From: DAISKN01 sp963716925
Lineage (GTDB): Bacteria; Acidobacteriota; Vicinamibacteria; Marinacidobacterales; SMYC01
Reading direction: 5' to 3'
NCBI GenBank assembly: GCA_963716925.1
Contig: CAVQUX010000014.1
Coordinates: 620,001-684,000, forward strand
Length of the DNA: 64,000 nucleotides
In this document: piece by piece, positions 17,566 to 24,750 of the stretch
Numbering within the stretch: position 1 is the first letter of the stretch
Layout of the letters: each line of letters opens with the position of its first letter
The notes under the pieces: model-generated
Database searches by the model: none
Told to the model about the DNA's origin: nothing
Seen by the model: only the letters and a program-made list of their open reading frames with translations
Translations under genes and position numbers: made by a program

Positions 17566-18529
17566 CCGCGACGTTCACGATATCCTCAACGCTGCAGCCC
17601 CGTGAAAGATCGTTCGCGGGAGCCTTCAAACCCTGCAGGATGGGGCCGATGGCCGCCGCCCCCGCGAGTCTCTCCACGAGCTTGCAGGAGATGTTTCCCG
17701 AATCCAGATCGGGAAATATCAGAGTATTGGCGCGTCCCGCGACGGCGCTCGCCGGCGCTTTCCTCGCCCCGACTTCGGGGACGATCGCCGCGTCCGCCTG
17801 GAGCTCGCCGTCCGCGGCGAGCGAGGGCGAGCGCGCCTTCAGGGTCTCTGCCGCCTCGGCAACCTTCCGCGTCCGCGGGTGGTCGGCGCTGCCTTTCGTC
17901 GAGAACGACAGCAGTGCGACTCTCGGCTCGACTTCGAGAAACCTCCGGGTGTTGGAAGCGGCGAGCTGGGCGATCTCGACCAGCTCCGTCGACGTCGGCT
18001 CAGGAATTACCGCGCAATCCGCGAAGATGTACTGACCCCGCTCGTCGGGAAAGCTCATGAGGAAGAAGCTCGAGACCTTGTGGATTCCGTCCTCGGTTCC
18101 GAATACCCGGAGCGCGGGCCGCAGCACGTTCGCGGTGCTGTTCGAGGCCCCGGCGACGTAGCCTGCGGCGTCTCCCGCTTCGACCATGAGCGCCCCGAAG
18201 TACAGGGGGTCGAGCGCCTGCTTTCGGGCCTCGTCCTCGGAGAGGCCCCGGTGGCGCGCGAGCCGGTGAAGCCTCTGTCCGTAGACGTCCGCCCGGGAGC
18301 GCGGCGAGTGAACCTCGATCGCGTCGATCCTTTCCCGGGGAATCCCCGCGGAGCGAGCCGCCTCGCGGACGTCGTCGTGCTCGCCGAGAAGGACCGGCTC
18401 CGCGATGCCCCGGGACTTCATTTCGAGAGCCGCCCGGAGGGTTCTCGGCTCGGTCGATTCGGGAAGGACGATCCGGAGCTTACGGGCGCGGGCGCGCTCC
18501 TGGATCCTCTCGAGGAACCGGTCCGCCAT
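17540..18529 (-). CDS. pta: Phosphate acetyltransferase (short form)
   Basis: A 329-residue enzyme of the phosphate acetyl/butyryltransferase family that interconverts acetyl-CoA and acetyl phosphate. Family signatures include LRIVLPESTEPRTLRAA near the start, GALMVEAGDAAGYVAGASNSTANVLRPAL in the middle and the C-terminal ANTLIFPDLDSGNISCKLVERLAGA. The length fits the short catalytic form without the regulatory DRTGG extension. No acetate kinase gene is nearby. The start is ambiguous between the ATG at 18529 (MADRFLERIQ) and one six codons upstream at 18547, because neither has a clear ribosome-binding site. Confidence 0.9.
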   Translation of the reverse strand: MADRFLERIQERARARKLRIVLPESTEPRTLRAALEMKSRGIAEPVLLGEHDDVREAARSAGIPRERIDAIEVHSPRSRADVYGQRLHRLARHRGLSEDEARKQALDPLYFGALMVEAGDAAGYVAGASNSTANVLRPALRVFGTEDGIHKVSSFFLMSFPDERGQYIFADCAVIPEPTSTELVEIAQLAASNTRRFLEVEPRVALLSFSTKGSADHPRTRKVAEAAETLKARSPSLAADGELQADAAIVPEVGARKAPASAVAGRANTLIFPDLDSGNISCKLVERLAGAAAIGPILQGLKAPANDLSRGCSVEDIVNVAAITSLQAR

Positions 18530-18580
18530 CGCCGCCGAGGTTAACATAGAACCCGGTTAACTGACTCCGGCTCAAAAGGT

Positions 18581-18608
18581 TTGACAGCATTCAAGAGATT
18601 GTGATAGT
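18581..18608 (+). promoter_or_regulatory. Sigma70-type promoter for the STAS-domain gene
   Basis: TTGACA at 18581-18586, a 16-base spacer and GATAGT at 18603-18608. The leader to the ATG at 18671 would be about 55 bases and ends in a strong AGGAGG site. Confidence 0.6.
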
Positions 18609-18670
18609 TCTGAACGGCTCCAAATTGGGAGCACTGTTCAAGTCCCGGTGTCTAGGAGGAACTCGTAGCG

Positions 18671-19012
18671 ATGAAAATCGATGAAAGAGCGGTGGACGGA
18701 GTCACCATTTTGGATCTGCAGGGAAAGATGCTGATCGGAGAGGGTGACGAGCTGCTGCGCGAGAAGATCAATCAACTGGTCGAGAACGGGACCGAGAAAA
18801 TCGTCTTGAATCTGGCGGAAGTCCCCTACGTGGACAGCGCCGGCTTGGGAGAGATCGTTCGCTGCTACACCACCGTGAGCCGCAAGAACGGCAAGCTCAA
18901 GCTGTTGCACTTGACCAAGCGGATTCACGACCTGCTCTCGATCACGAAGCTCCTCACGGTCTTCGAGACGTACGATACCGAAGAGGAAGCCGTCAAGAGT
19001 TTCAAAAAGTAG
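18671..19012 (+). CDS. STAS-domain anti-sigma factor antagonist (SpoIIAA/RsbV-like)
   Basis: A 113-residue single-domain protein. The segment YVDSAGLGEIVRCYTTV contains Ser56, the position that is phosphorylated by an anti-sigma kinase in SpoIIAA/RsbV proteins. Such proteins release a sigma factor by binding its anti-sigma partner when unphosphorylated. No kinase, phosphatase or sigma gene is adjacent, so the partner must be elsewhere. It has its own promoter and an AGGAGG ribosome-binding site, and ends in a lysine-rich SFKK tail. Confidence 0.9.
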   Translation: MKIDERAVDGVTILDLQGKMLIGEGDELLREKINQLVENGTEKIVLNLAEVPYVDSAGLGEIVRCYTTVSRKNGKLKLLHLTKRIHDLLSITKLLTVFETYDTEEEAVKSFKK

Positions 19013-19129
19013 ATTCTGGACGGAGGGTCGAAGCACGAGCCATTCTACGGCCCCGGGGCCCTCGAACGAGGGCCTGCCAGGCTTTCAGGACCTCACGGCC
19101 TTGAAAGAACTTCCGTAGGAAGGAAGCTG

Positions 19130-20029
19130 GTGTCCGTCGCCGGCCAGCTCAAGCAGCTCTTCATTTCCTTACGCCCGCACCAGTGGACCAAGAACTTCGT
19201 CGTACTCGCCGCTCTGATCTTCGCCGAGCGGTTGTACCACGTTCCTTCGCTTCTGCTTGCGGGCGGAGCGTTCGTCGTGTTCTGCATGCTCTCCGGGGCG
19301 GTTTATCTGGTGAACGATCTCTCCGATCTCGAAGGGGATCGGCAGCATCCGGTGAAGCGCTCGAGACCGCTTCCGTCCGGAGCGCTCTCGACGTCCGTGG
19401 CGAAGGTGGCGTCGGTGGCGCTCGCGGCGGTAGCGATTTCGGCGTCGTTCGCGATCGGCCGGAACTTCGCGGCGGTCGCCATTCTGTACTTCGGCGTCAT
19501 GGTGGCGTACTCGCTGGCGCTGAAGCACATCGTCGTGGTCGACGTTCTCGTCGTCGCCATGGGTTTCGTGCTGAGGGCGCTCGCCGGCGCGGTCGCGATC
19601 GACGTTGCTTTCAGCCATTGGCTCTTGATTTGCACGCTGCTCTTCGCGCTTTTTCTGGCTCTCGCCAAAAGAAGGCAGGAGCTGACTCTACTGGCGGGAG
19701 GAGCGGCGCAGCATCGGAGGATCCTGGGAGAGTACAGCCCGTATCTTTTGGATCAGATGATTGCCGTGGTAACGGCCTCGACAGTGGTCTCCTACGCGCT
19801 CTATACGCTGGCGCCGGAGACCATTTCCAGATTCGGTACCGACCGTCTGGTTTGGACCCTTCCTTTTGTTCTGTATGGGATCTTGCGCTACCTCTACCTC
19901 GTGCACCAGAAGGAAGAAGGGGGAAATCCTACCGAGGTGCTCCTCAACGATAGGCCGATTCTCGTGGCCGTGGCGCTATGGGCAGCGACCCTGGTCACGT
20001 TGATTTACCACGGACACGACCTGGGCTGA
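19130..20029 (+). CDS. UbiA-family prenyltransferase, decaprenyl-phosphate phosphoribosyltransferase-like
   Basis: A 299-residue multi-spanning membrane protein. It has the first aspartate-rich motif in the form NDLSDLEGDRQHPVKRSRP (about residues 62-80), and the second region YSLALKHIVVVDVLVVAMGF, followed by LRALAGA. This pattern is characteristic of the UbiA branch containing mycobacterial Rv3806c, which moves 5-phosphoribose from PRPP to a polyprenyl phosphate. That is the first step towards lipid-linked ribose or arabinose donors. The GTG start has AGGAAGG upstream. It heads the glycosyltransferase cluster, which suggests a lipid-linked pentose may be used there. No DprE1/DprE2-like epimerase is visible in the window. 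Confidence 0.8.
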   Translation: MSVAGQLKQLFISLRPHQWTKNFVVLAALIFAERLYHVPSLLLAGGAFVVFCMLSGAVYLVNDLSDLEGDRQHPVKRSRPLPSGALSTSVAKVASVALAAVAISASFAIGRNFAAVAILYFGVMVAYSLALKHIVVVDVLVVAMGFVLRALAGAVAIDVAFSHWLLICTLLFALFLALAKRRQELTLLAGGAAQHRRILGEYSPYLLDQMIAVVTASTVVSYALYTLAPETISRFGTDRLVWTLPFVLYGILRYLYLVHQKEEGGNPTEVLLNDRPILVAVALWAATLVTLIYHGHDLG

Positions 20030-20104
20030 AGGCTCTCCCGAACGACAAACTGCCCAAGATGAAGGGCGCCGGGCCAATCGAGGCCGCGGGCGCCGAGGAG
20101 GCCT

Positions 20105-21010
20105 ATGTCTACCTTCAGCGCGAAGGGAACGGATGTCGACGTCGAGGCCATCATGGCCAACATTCGGCGGAAGATCGAGGAGAAACGAAAGGGGCTCTAT
20201 ACGGAAGACGAAGTGAGGGAGATCGCGGAGATGAAGCTCGATGCGGTCCTCGAGGCGAGCGAGTTCAACAGCGACTTCGTAGCCGCGTTCCGAGCGCGCG
20301 ACGAGAAATGGAACTACCGCTTCAACCCCGAGACCATCTACGCCTCCTCGCACGCCGGCGGCGGAGGTCTCATCCGGGCCGCCCGGCGTTTGTTGAATCC
20401 GGTCCTGAAGCTCTTCTTCAACCCGAACCCGATCATCAGCGCGCTCTCGCGCCAGGCCGATCTCAACCGGTACTACGTGCTCCTTCTCCACAACATGGCC
20501 CAGGAGCTCACCCGCGCGAACCTCGAGCTCACCAACCTGAAGGCGCGTCTGCGCACCCTCGGGATCCGCGTGGACTTCCAGGGCAAGCGCGAGAAGACGA
20601 TGGAGCAGGTGGTTCTGGAGCGCGAGCCTCGGGAGCCCCGCCCGCTCCCCGCCCGCTCCGATCGCCCCGAGCCCTCCGAGAGGCAGGAGCGTTCCGATCG
20701 TTCTCCGGAAAGAGGCGACCGCGACCGGGGAGGCGAGCGGCGCGAGCGGGGCCCCGGCGGGGAACGCTCGGAGGGCCGCGAGCGGGAACGAAGCGAGAGG
20801 GGAGACCGCGAGCGCGGCGATCGGGAAGGCGGGCGTGGTCGAGGCCGAGGTCGCCGCTCGTTCCGCAGACGGCGCGGCAGCGGGGGGGGCGGCGGCGGCG
20901 GCGGCGGATCGAACCGAGGGGGAGATCCTTCGGGCCGGCCTCCTTCCGGGAACCGGTCTGGCGGCGGATCCTCCGGTCCCCGAGAAGGAAGCGGTGGCAA
21001 CCGCAGTTGA
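20105..21010 (+). CDS. Uncharacterised protein with Arg/Glu/Gly-rich low-complexity tail
   Basis: A 301-residue protein in two parts. Residues 1-175 look folded and mostly helical, starting with VDVEAIMANIRRKIEEKRKG and later LTRANLELTNLKARLRTLG; no signal peptide or membrane segment is evident. Residues about 176-301 are low complexity: RERS/RGD-type charged repeats giving way to an RGRGRGRR block and a run of nine glycines, with strong net positive charge near the end. I do not recognise the family. It sits between a polyprenyl-phosphate transferase and four glycosyltransferases, has GAGGAGG before its ATG, and overlaps the next gene, so a role in glycan assembly is inferred from context only. 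Confidence 0.75.
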   Translation: MSTFSAKGTDVDVEAIMANIRRKIEEKRKGLYTEDEVREIAEMKLDAVLEASEFNSDFVAAFRARDEKWNYRFNPETIYASSHAGGGGLIRAARRLLNPVLKLFFNPNPIISALSRQADLNRYYVLLLHNMAQELTRANLELTNLKARLRTLGIRVDFQGKREKTMEQVVLEREPREPRPLPARSDRPEPSERQERSDRSPERGDRDRGGERRERGPGGERSEGRERERSERGDRERGDREGGRGRGRGRRSFRRRRGSGGGGGGGGGSNRGGDPSGRPPSGNRSGGGSSGPREGSGGNRS

Positions 21011-22367
21011 GAAAGACGAGACCGACCGGACGCTCGCCCGTGAGAGCCACGAGAGCGGGTCCGAACGACCCGCGCCGGCCATGGAGCGAAGTCAGGAGGT
21101 CGTAGCCAGGAGTACTTCGAGCGGACGCCCGCTTCGTCTCGCCTTCGTCGTCCAGCGCTACGGCGAGGACGTCAACGGGGGCGCCGAGGCCCACTGCCGC
21201 CTGGTGGCGGAGCATCTCGCGAGGGCGCATCGCGTCGAAGTGCTCACCTCCTGCGCCCGGGACTACATCACGTGGAAGAACGAGCGCGCGGCCGGCCTCG
21301 AACAGGTGAACGGCGTCCCGGTGCGCCGCTTCAAAGTCCGGAGGCCGCGCGATCCCGATCGCTTCGGGCGGTGCTCGCAGAAGGTATTCCTCGGAAGACA
21401 CCCGCCGGAGGACGAGCTCCAATGGCTGGAGGAACAGGGTCCGTTCTCTCCCGCCCTCATCCGCCACATCCGGAAACGCGAGAGCGACTACGACTACTTC
21501 CTTTTTTTCAGCTATCGGTACTACCACAGCTACCACGGGATAAAAGCCGTCCCGCGAAAATCGATTCTGGTTCCGACCGCCGAGCGGGATGAAGTGGTCT
21601 CGCTCGCCATCTTCCGGGAGCTGTTCCGGCTCCCCCGCGCCATCGTCTACAACTCCATCGAGGAGAGGGCGATGATCTGGAGCGCCTCGGGAAACCGCGG
21701 CGTTCCCGGGGACGTAGTGGGTGTGGGCTCCGAGCTCCCCGCGACCGCCGACGGCGACGCCTTCCGGCGGAAGTTCGAGGTCGCGGGCCCCTACATGGTG
21801 TACCTGGGCCGCGTCGATCCCAACAAGGGATGCCGGACTCTCTTTCACTACTATCGCCGCTATCGCGAGGAGACCGGATCCACGCTCGACCTCCTGCTCG
21901 TCGGGGGCAAACAGATGGAGGTTCCGGCGGAGCCGGGAGTCCGCTACCTCGGATTCCTTTCGGAAGAGGACAAGTGGGGAGCGCTCGCCGGAGCGGAACT
22001 TTTGGTGATGCCCTCCGAGCTCGAAAGCCTTTCGATGGTCACCCTCGAGGCCTGGGGGATGGGAAAACCGGTGCTCGCGAACGGGAAATGCGACGTTCTC
22101 CGTGGGCAGTGCCGGCGCTCGAACGCGGGCCTGTACTTCGACGACTACTACCAGTTCCGCGAGGCTCTCTCGCTCCTCGAGCAGAGCTCCGATCTTCGCG
22201 CGGGACTCGGAGCGAACGGGAGGAAATTCTATCGACAGAACTACGTCTGGGAGGTAGTGGAAGGAAAATACAATCGGATCCTCGAGACCCTCACCCGGGA
22301 CGACCGCGCCCGTCCGCCCGCGCCGAAGCGGGGGTTCTTCGCCCAGCTCTTTTCTCCAGGGTCCTGA
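20994..22367 (+). CDS. GT4 family glycosyltransferase (type A)
   Basis: A GT-B fold retaining glycosyltransferase. The N-terminal domain starts LRLAFVVQRYGEDVNGGAE, which is a nucleotide/acceptor-binding loop, and continues with LTSCARDYITWKNE. The C-terminal domain has VYLGRVDPNKG and the donor-binding ELESLSMVTLEAWGMGKPVLA, where GT4 enzymes keep the E-x7-E pair. The gene is a clear paralogue of the one at 24747 (shared VVQR-G motif and YITWKNE). GTG at 20994 with AAGGAAG upstream gives 457 residues and a 17-base overlap with the preceding gene. The ATG at 21081 is an alternative start that would remove a charged N-terminal extension. Confidence 0.83.
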   Translation: MATAVEKDETDRTLARESHESGSERPAPAMERSQEVVARSTSSGRPLRLAFVVQRYGEDVNGGAEAHCRLVAEHLARAHRVEVLTSCARDYITWKNERAAGLEQVNGVPVRRFKVRRPRDPDRFGRCSQKVFLGRHPPEDELQWLEEQGPFSPALIRHIRKRESDYDYFLFFSYRYYHSYHGIKAVPRKSILVPTAERDEVVSLAIFRELFRLPRAIVYNSIEERAMIWSASGNRGVPGDVVGVGSELPATADGDAFRRKFEVAGPYMVYLGRVDPNKGCRTLFHYYRRYREETGSTLDLLLVGGKQMEVPAEPGVRYLGFLSEEDKWGALAGAELLVMPSELESLSMVTLEAWGMGKPVLANGKCDVLRGQCRRSNAGLYFDDYYQFREALSLLEQSSDLRAGLGANGRKFYRQNYVWEVVEGKYNRILETLTRDDRARPPAPKRGFFAQLFSPGS

Positions 22368-22372
22368 GAGCG

Positions 22373-23461
22373 ATGCAAGTCCACCAGATGCTCGCCGCTC
22401 TCTCCTACGGAGACGCCATCGGGAACGAGGCGCTCCGGATCCAGGAGATCCTGCGGGAAGAAGGGTTCGACTCCGATATCTTCGCCGAGTCCGTCCACCC
22501 CGAGATGGCGGGCCGTGCGAGAAAGCTCTGGGACTACCGGGAGGTTTCCTCGAAGGACGGACTCCTGATCCTCCATTTCTCCATCGGAGCCGGCGTCAGC
22601 ACCTACGCCTATCACCTTCCCGATCCGATCCTGCTCGTCTACCACAACATCACTCCCGCGCGTTGGTTCCAGGAGTTCCACCGCCACCTCGCGGGGCTCT
22701 GCTATCACGGACGTCGCGAGCTCCAGGCGTTCGTGCCCCGCGTCCGCCTCGCGGTGGGGGATTCCGAGTTCAATCGCTACGAGCTCGAGGCCGTGGGCTT
22801 CCACCCGACGGGCGTCCTGCCGCTCCTTCTCGATCCGTCCCGTCTTTCGACTCCCGCGAACGAAGTCGTACTCGAGATGTTCGACGACGAGAAGACGAAC
22901 TTCCTCTTCGTCGGCCGGGTCATCCCCAACAAGTGCTTCCACGACCTCATCAAGGTCTTCGCGCTCTACCAGAAGCACATCGACCGGAACTCCCGGCTCC
23001 TTCTCGTCGGAGAGTGGGTGGGCTTCGAGAAATACCACGAATCGCTGGTGCGGATGGTAGACGAGCTCGCGCTCCAGGACGTGGTCTTCACCGGCCACGT
23101 CGAGGACGACGACCTCGTCGCCTACTACCAGGTGGCGGATCTCTTTCTGTGCTTGAGCGAGCACGAGGGGTATTGCGTTCCCCTGGTCGAAGCCTTCCGG
23201 TTCGGGGTACCGGTGATGGCCCTCGACGCTGGCGCCGTGCCCGAGACTCTCGGGGGCGCGGGAATCCTCATCCGGGAGAAGCGAATCGATGACATCGCGA
23301 TGATGGCCCATGCCATCGTGACCGACGAAGAGCTCCAGGCGCGCATCGTATCCGGCCAGGACCGCGTCCTCGAGGAAATGGATCGACGGGACGACCGGGG
23401 CCTGCTCCTGGGATTCGTGCAGCAGGCCCTCGCGCGCGAGCCCGTGAACGTATCACTTTGA
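22373..23461 (+). CDS. GT4 family glycosyltransferase (type B)
   Basis: A 362-residue GT-B enzyme. Landmarks are ALSYGDAIGNEALRIQEIL near the start, LLVYHNITPARWF, LAVGDSEFNRYEL, then the C-terminal FLFVGRVIPNKC and LSEHEGYCVPLVEAFRFG with the E-x7-E donor site (C in place of the usual F/G). It follows the type A enzyme by five bases. It is closely similar to the gene at 23686, from which it is separated by a foldback repeat. The sugar specificity cannot be predicted. Confidence 0.85.
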   Translation: MQVHQMLAALSYGDAIGNEALRIQEILREEGFDSDIFAESVHPEMAGRARKLWDYREVSSKDGLLILHFSIGAGVSTYAYHLPDPILLVYHNITPARWFQEFHRHLAGLCYHGRRELQAFVPRVRLAVGDSEFNRYELEAVGFHPTGVLPLLLDPSRLSTPANEVVLEMFDDEKTNFLFVGRVIPNKCFHDLIKVFALYQKHIDRNSRLLLVGEWVGFEKYHESLVRMVDELALQDVVFTGHVEDDDLVAYYQVADLFLCLSEHEGYCVPLVEAFRFGVPVMALDAGAVPETLGGAGILIREKRIDDIAMMAHAIVTDEELQARIVSGQDRVLEEMDRRDDRGLLLGFVQQALAREPVNVSL

Positions 23462-23475
23462 CGCCACGCCACACG

Positions 23476-23643
23476 GGAAAAAAACGCAAAGACGCAAAGG
23501 CGCAAGGACGCAAAGAAGAAATTACAAAGGGGATGGAGGTGGGAGGAGATGTGGAGATGAATCAAGGACCCGTCGGCCAATGTGTACCTCTTGTATTGGA
23601 TTTTCTTCTTTGCGCCTCTGCGCCTTTGCGTCTTTGCGTTCCT
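23476..23643. repeat. Foldback (MITE-like) element with cgcaaag-type arms
   Basis: Two imperfect inverted arms of about 44 bases, AAAAAAACGCAAAGACGCAA... at 23479-23522 and its complement at 23600-23643, flank about 80 bases of unique sequence. Within each arm the unit CGCAAAG recurs every eight or nine bases. No transposase is encoded. A partial copy starts the window, so it is a dispersed repeat. It falls exactly between two paralogous glycosyltransferase genes. As RNA it could form a very long hairpin and may affect expression of the downstream genes. Confidence 0.75.
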
Positions 23644-23685
23644 TTCCCCGTTTTTCAGCGCAATTGAAGGCGAAGTACTCAAGCC

Positions 23686-24750
23686 ATGACTCGAGTAGAC
23701 CAATGGCTTCCCGCGGCCCATCGGGGCGACGCCATCGGCGACGAGGCGGTGCGCATCCGGGACGTGCTGCGGCGCTCGGGAAGAGAGAGCGAGATCTACG
23801 CGCTCGACATCGACGAGGAGGCCGAATCGGACGTCCTTCCCTGGAGCGACCGCCGGGAGAGCGACGTGGTCCTCCTGCATTTCGCGCTCCCCTCGCCCTT
23901 GACGGAAGCTTTCGCGCGGGCGCGGGCCAAGCGGGTTCTCCTCTACCACAACATCACGCCGCCCGAGTTCTTTCGCGGATACGACGACGAGCTGGTGCGA
24001 ATCGCCGCTCACGGGCGCCGGGAGCTATCGACTCTCGTCCGGAGCTGCGACCTGGCGCTGGGAGATTCGGAGTTCAACCGAAAGGAGCTCGAGGCCTTCG
24101 GGTTCGAGCGAACCGGAGTTCTTCCGATTCTGGTGGACTTCGCGCCCTATCGGGAGGTCGAGCCGAGCCCGGTGCTCTCCCGGATGCTCGGAGACGGCCG
24201 GCCGAACTTCCTCTTCGTCGGCCGGGTGTTCCCCAACAAGCGGTTCGAGGACCTGGCGCGCCTCGCGTTCTTCTACAAGAAGTACGTTTCCGAGGATTTC
24301 CGTTTCCTTCTGGTCGGCAAGGCGGGTAGGATGGAGCGCTATCAGCAGTCGGTCCAGGCGCTCGCGGATCGTTGGGGTCTCAGGCCCAGTGAGTTCTTGT
24401 TCACCGGTCACGTCTCCTTCGAGGATCTCGCCGCCTGCTACCGCTCGGCCGGTCTTTTCATCAGCATGAGCGAGCACGAGGGTTTCGCCGTGCCGCTCGT
24501 GGAGTCGATGTTGTTCGAGGTTCCGATACTGGCCTTCGCCGCGGGAGCGGTGCCCGATACCCTGGGCGGGGCCGGGATCCAGTTTCACGAGAAGAACTAC
24601 GAGGAGTTGGCCGAGATGGCCCATCTACTCTCGACCGAGGACGACCTGCGAGACAGAGTCGTAGCCGCCGGTGTCCGGAGGCTCGAGCGCTTCGCCCCCG
24701 AACGGGTGGAGACGGAGCTCCTCGGTTTCATCGAGGAGGTTTCCGCGTGA
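23686..24750 (+). CDS. GT4 family glycosyltransferase (type B paralogue)
   Basis: A 354-residue paralogue of the preceding GT4 gene. Shared blocks include GDAIGDEAVRI, LLYHNITPPEFFRGY, LALGDSEFNRKELEAFGF, FLFVGRVFPNKRFEDL and MSEHEGFAVPLVESMLF, the donor-binding site. Its ATG is about 40 bases beyond the foldback element. The last four bases overlap the start of the next gene (ATGA). It probably acts on the same glycan as its paralogue but with a different linkage or donor; this is inference. Confidence 0.86.
   Translation: MTRVDQWLPAAHRGDAIGDEAVRIRDVLRRSGRESEIYALDIDEEAESDVLPWSDRRESDVVLLHFALPSPLTEAFARARAKRVLLYHNITPPEFFRGYDDELVRIAAHGRRELSTLVRSCDLALGDSEFNRKELEAFGFERTGVLPILVDFAPYREVEPSPVLSRMLGDGRPNFLFVGRVFPNKRFEDLARLAFFYKKYVSEDFRFLLVGKAGRMERYQQSVQALADRWGLRPSEFLFTGHVSFEDLAACYRSAGLFISMSEHEGFAVPLVESMLFEVPILAFAAGAVPDTLGGAGIQFHEKNYEELAEMAHLLSTEDDLRDRVVAAGVRRLERFAPERVETELLGFIEEVSA

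Noticed and set aside
19057..19074. Palindrome GGCCCTCG-AA-CGAGGGCC after the STAS gene considered as terminator
   Set aside because: The stem is short with a very tight loop and no U-run follows. It may still contribute to termination but was not listed as a feature.
20473..21000. Proline/serine-rich open frame on the minus strand opposite the Arg/Gly-rich tail
   Set aside because: Its composition is simply the antisense reading of the Arg/Gly/Glu repeats.
23476..23643. Short periodic CGCAAAG units considered as a CRISPR array
   Set aside because: Units are only seven or eight bases with no unique spacers between them, and the two blocks are inverted copies of each other. This is a foldback repeat.
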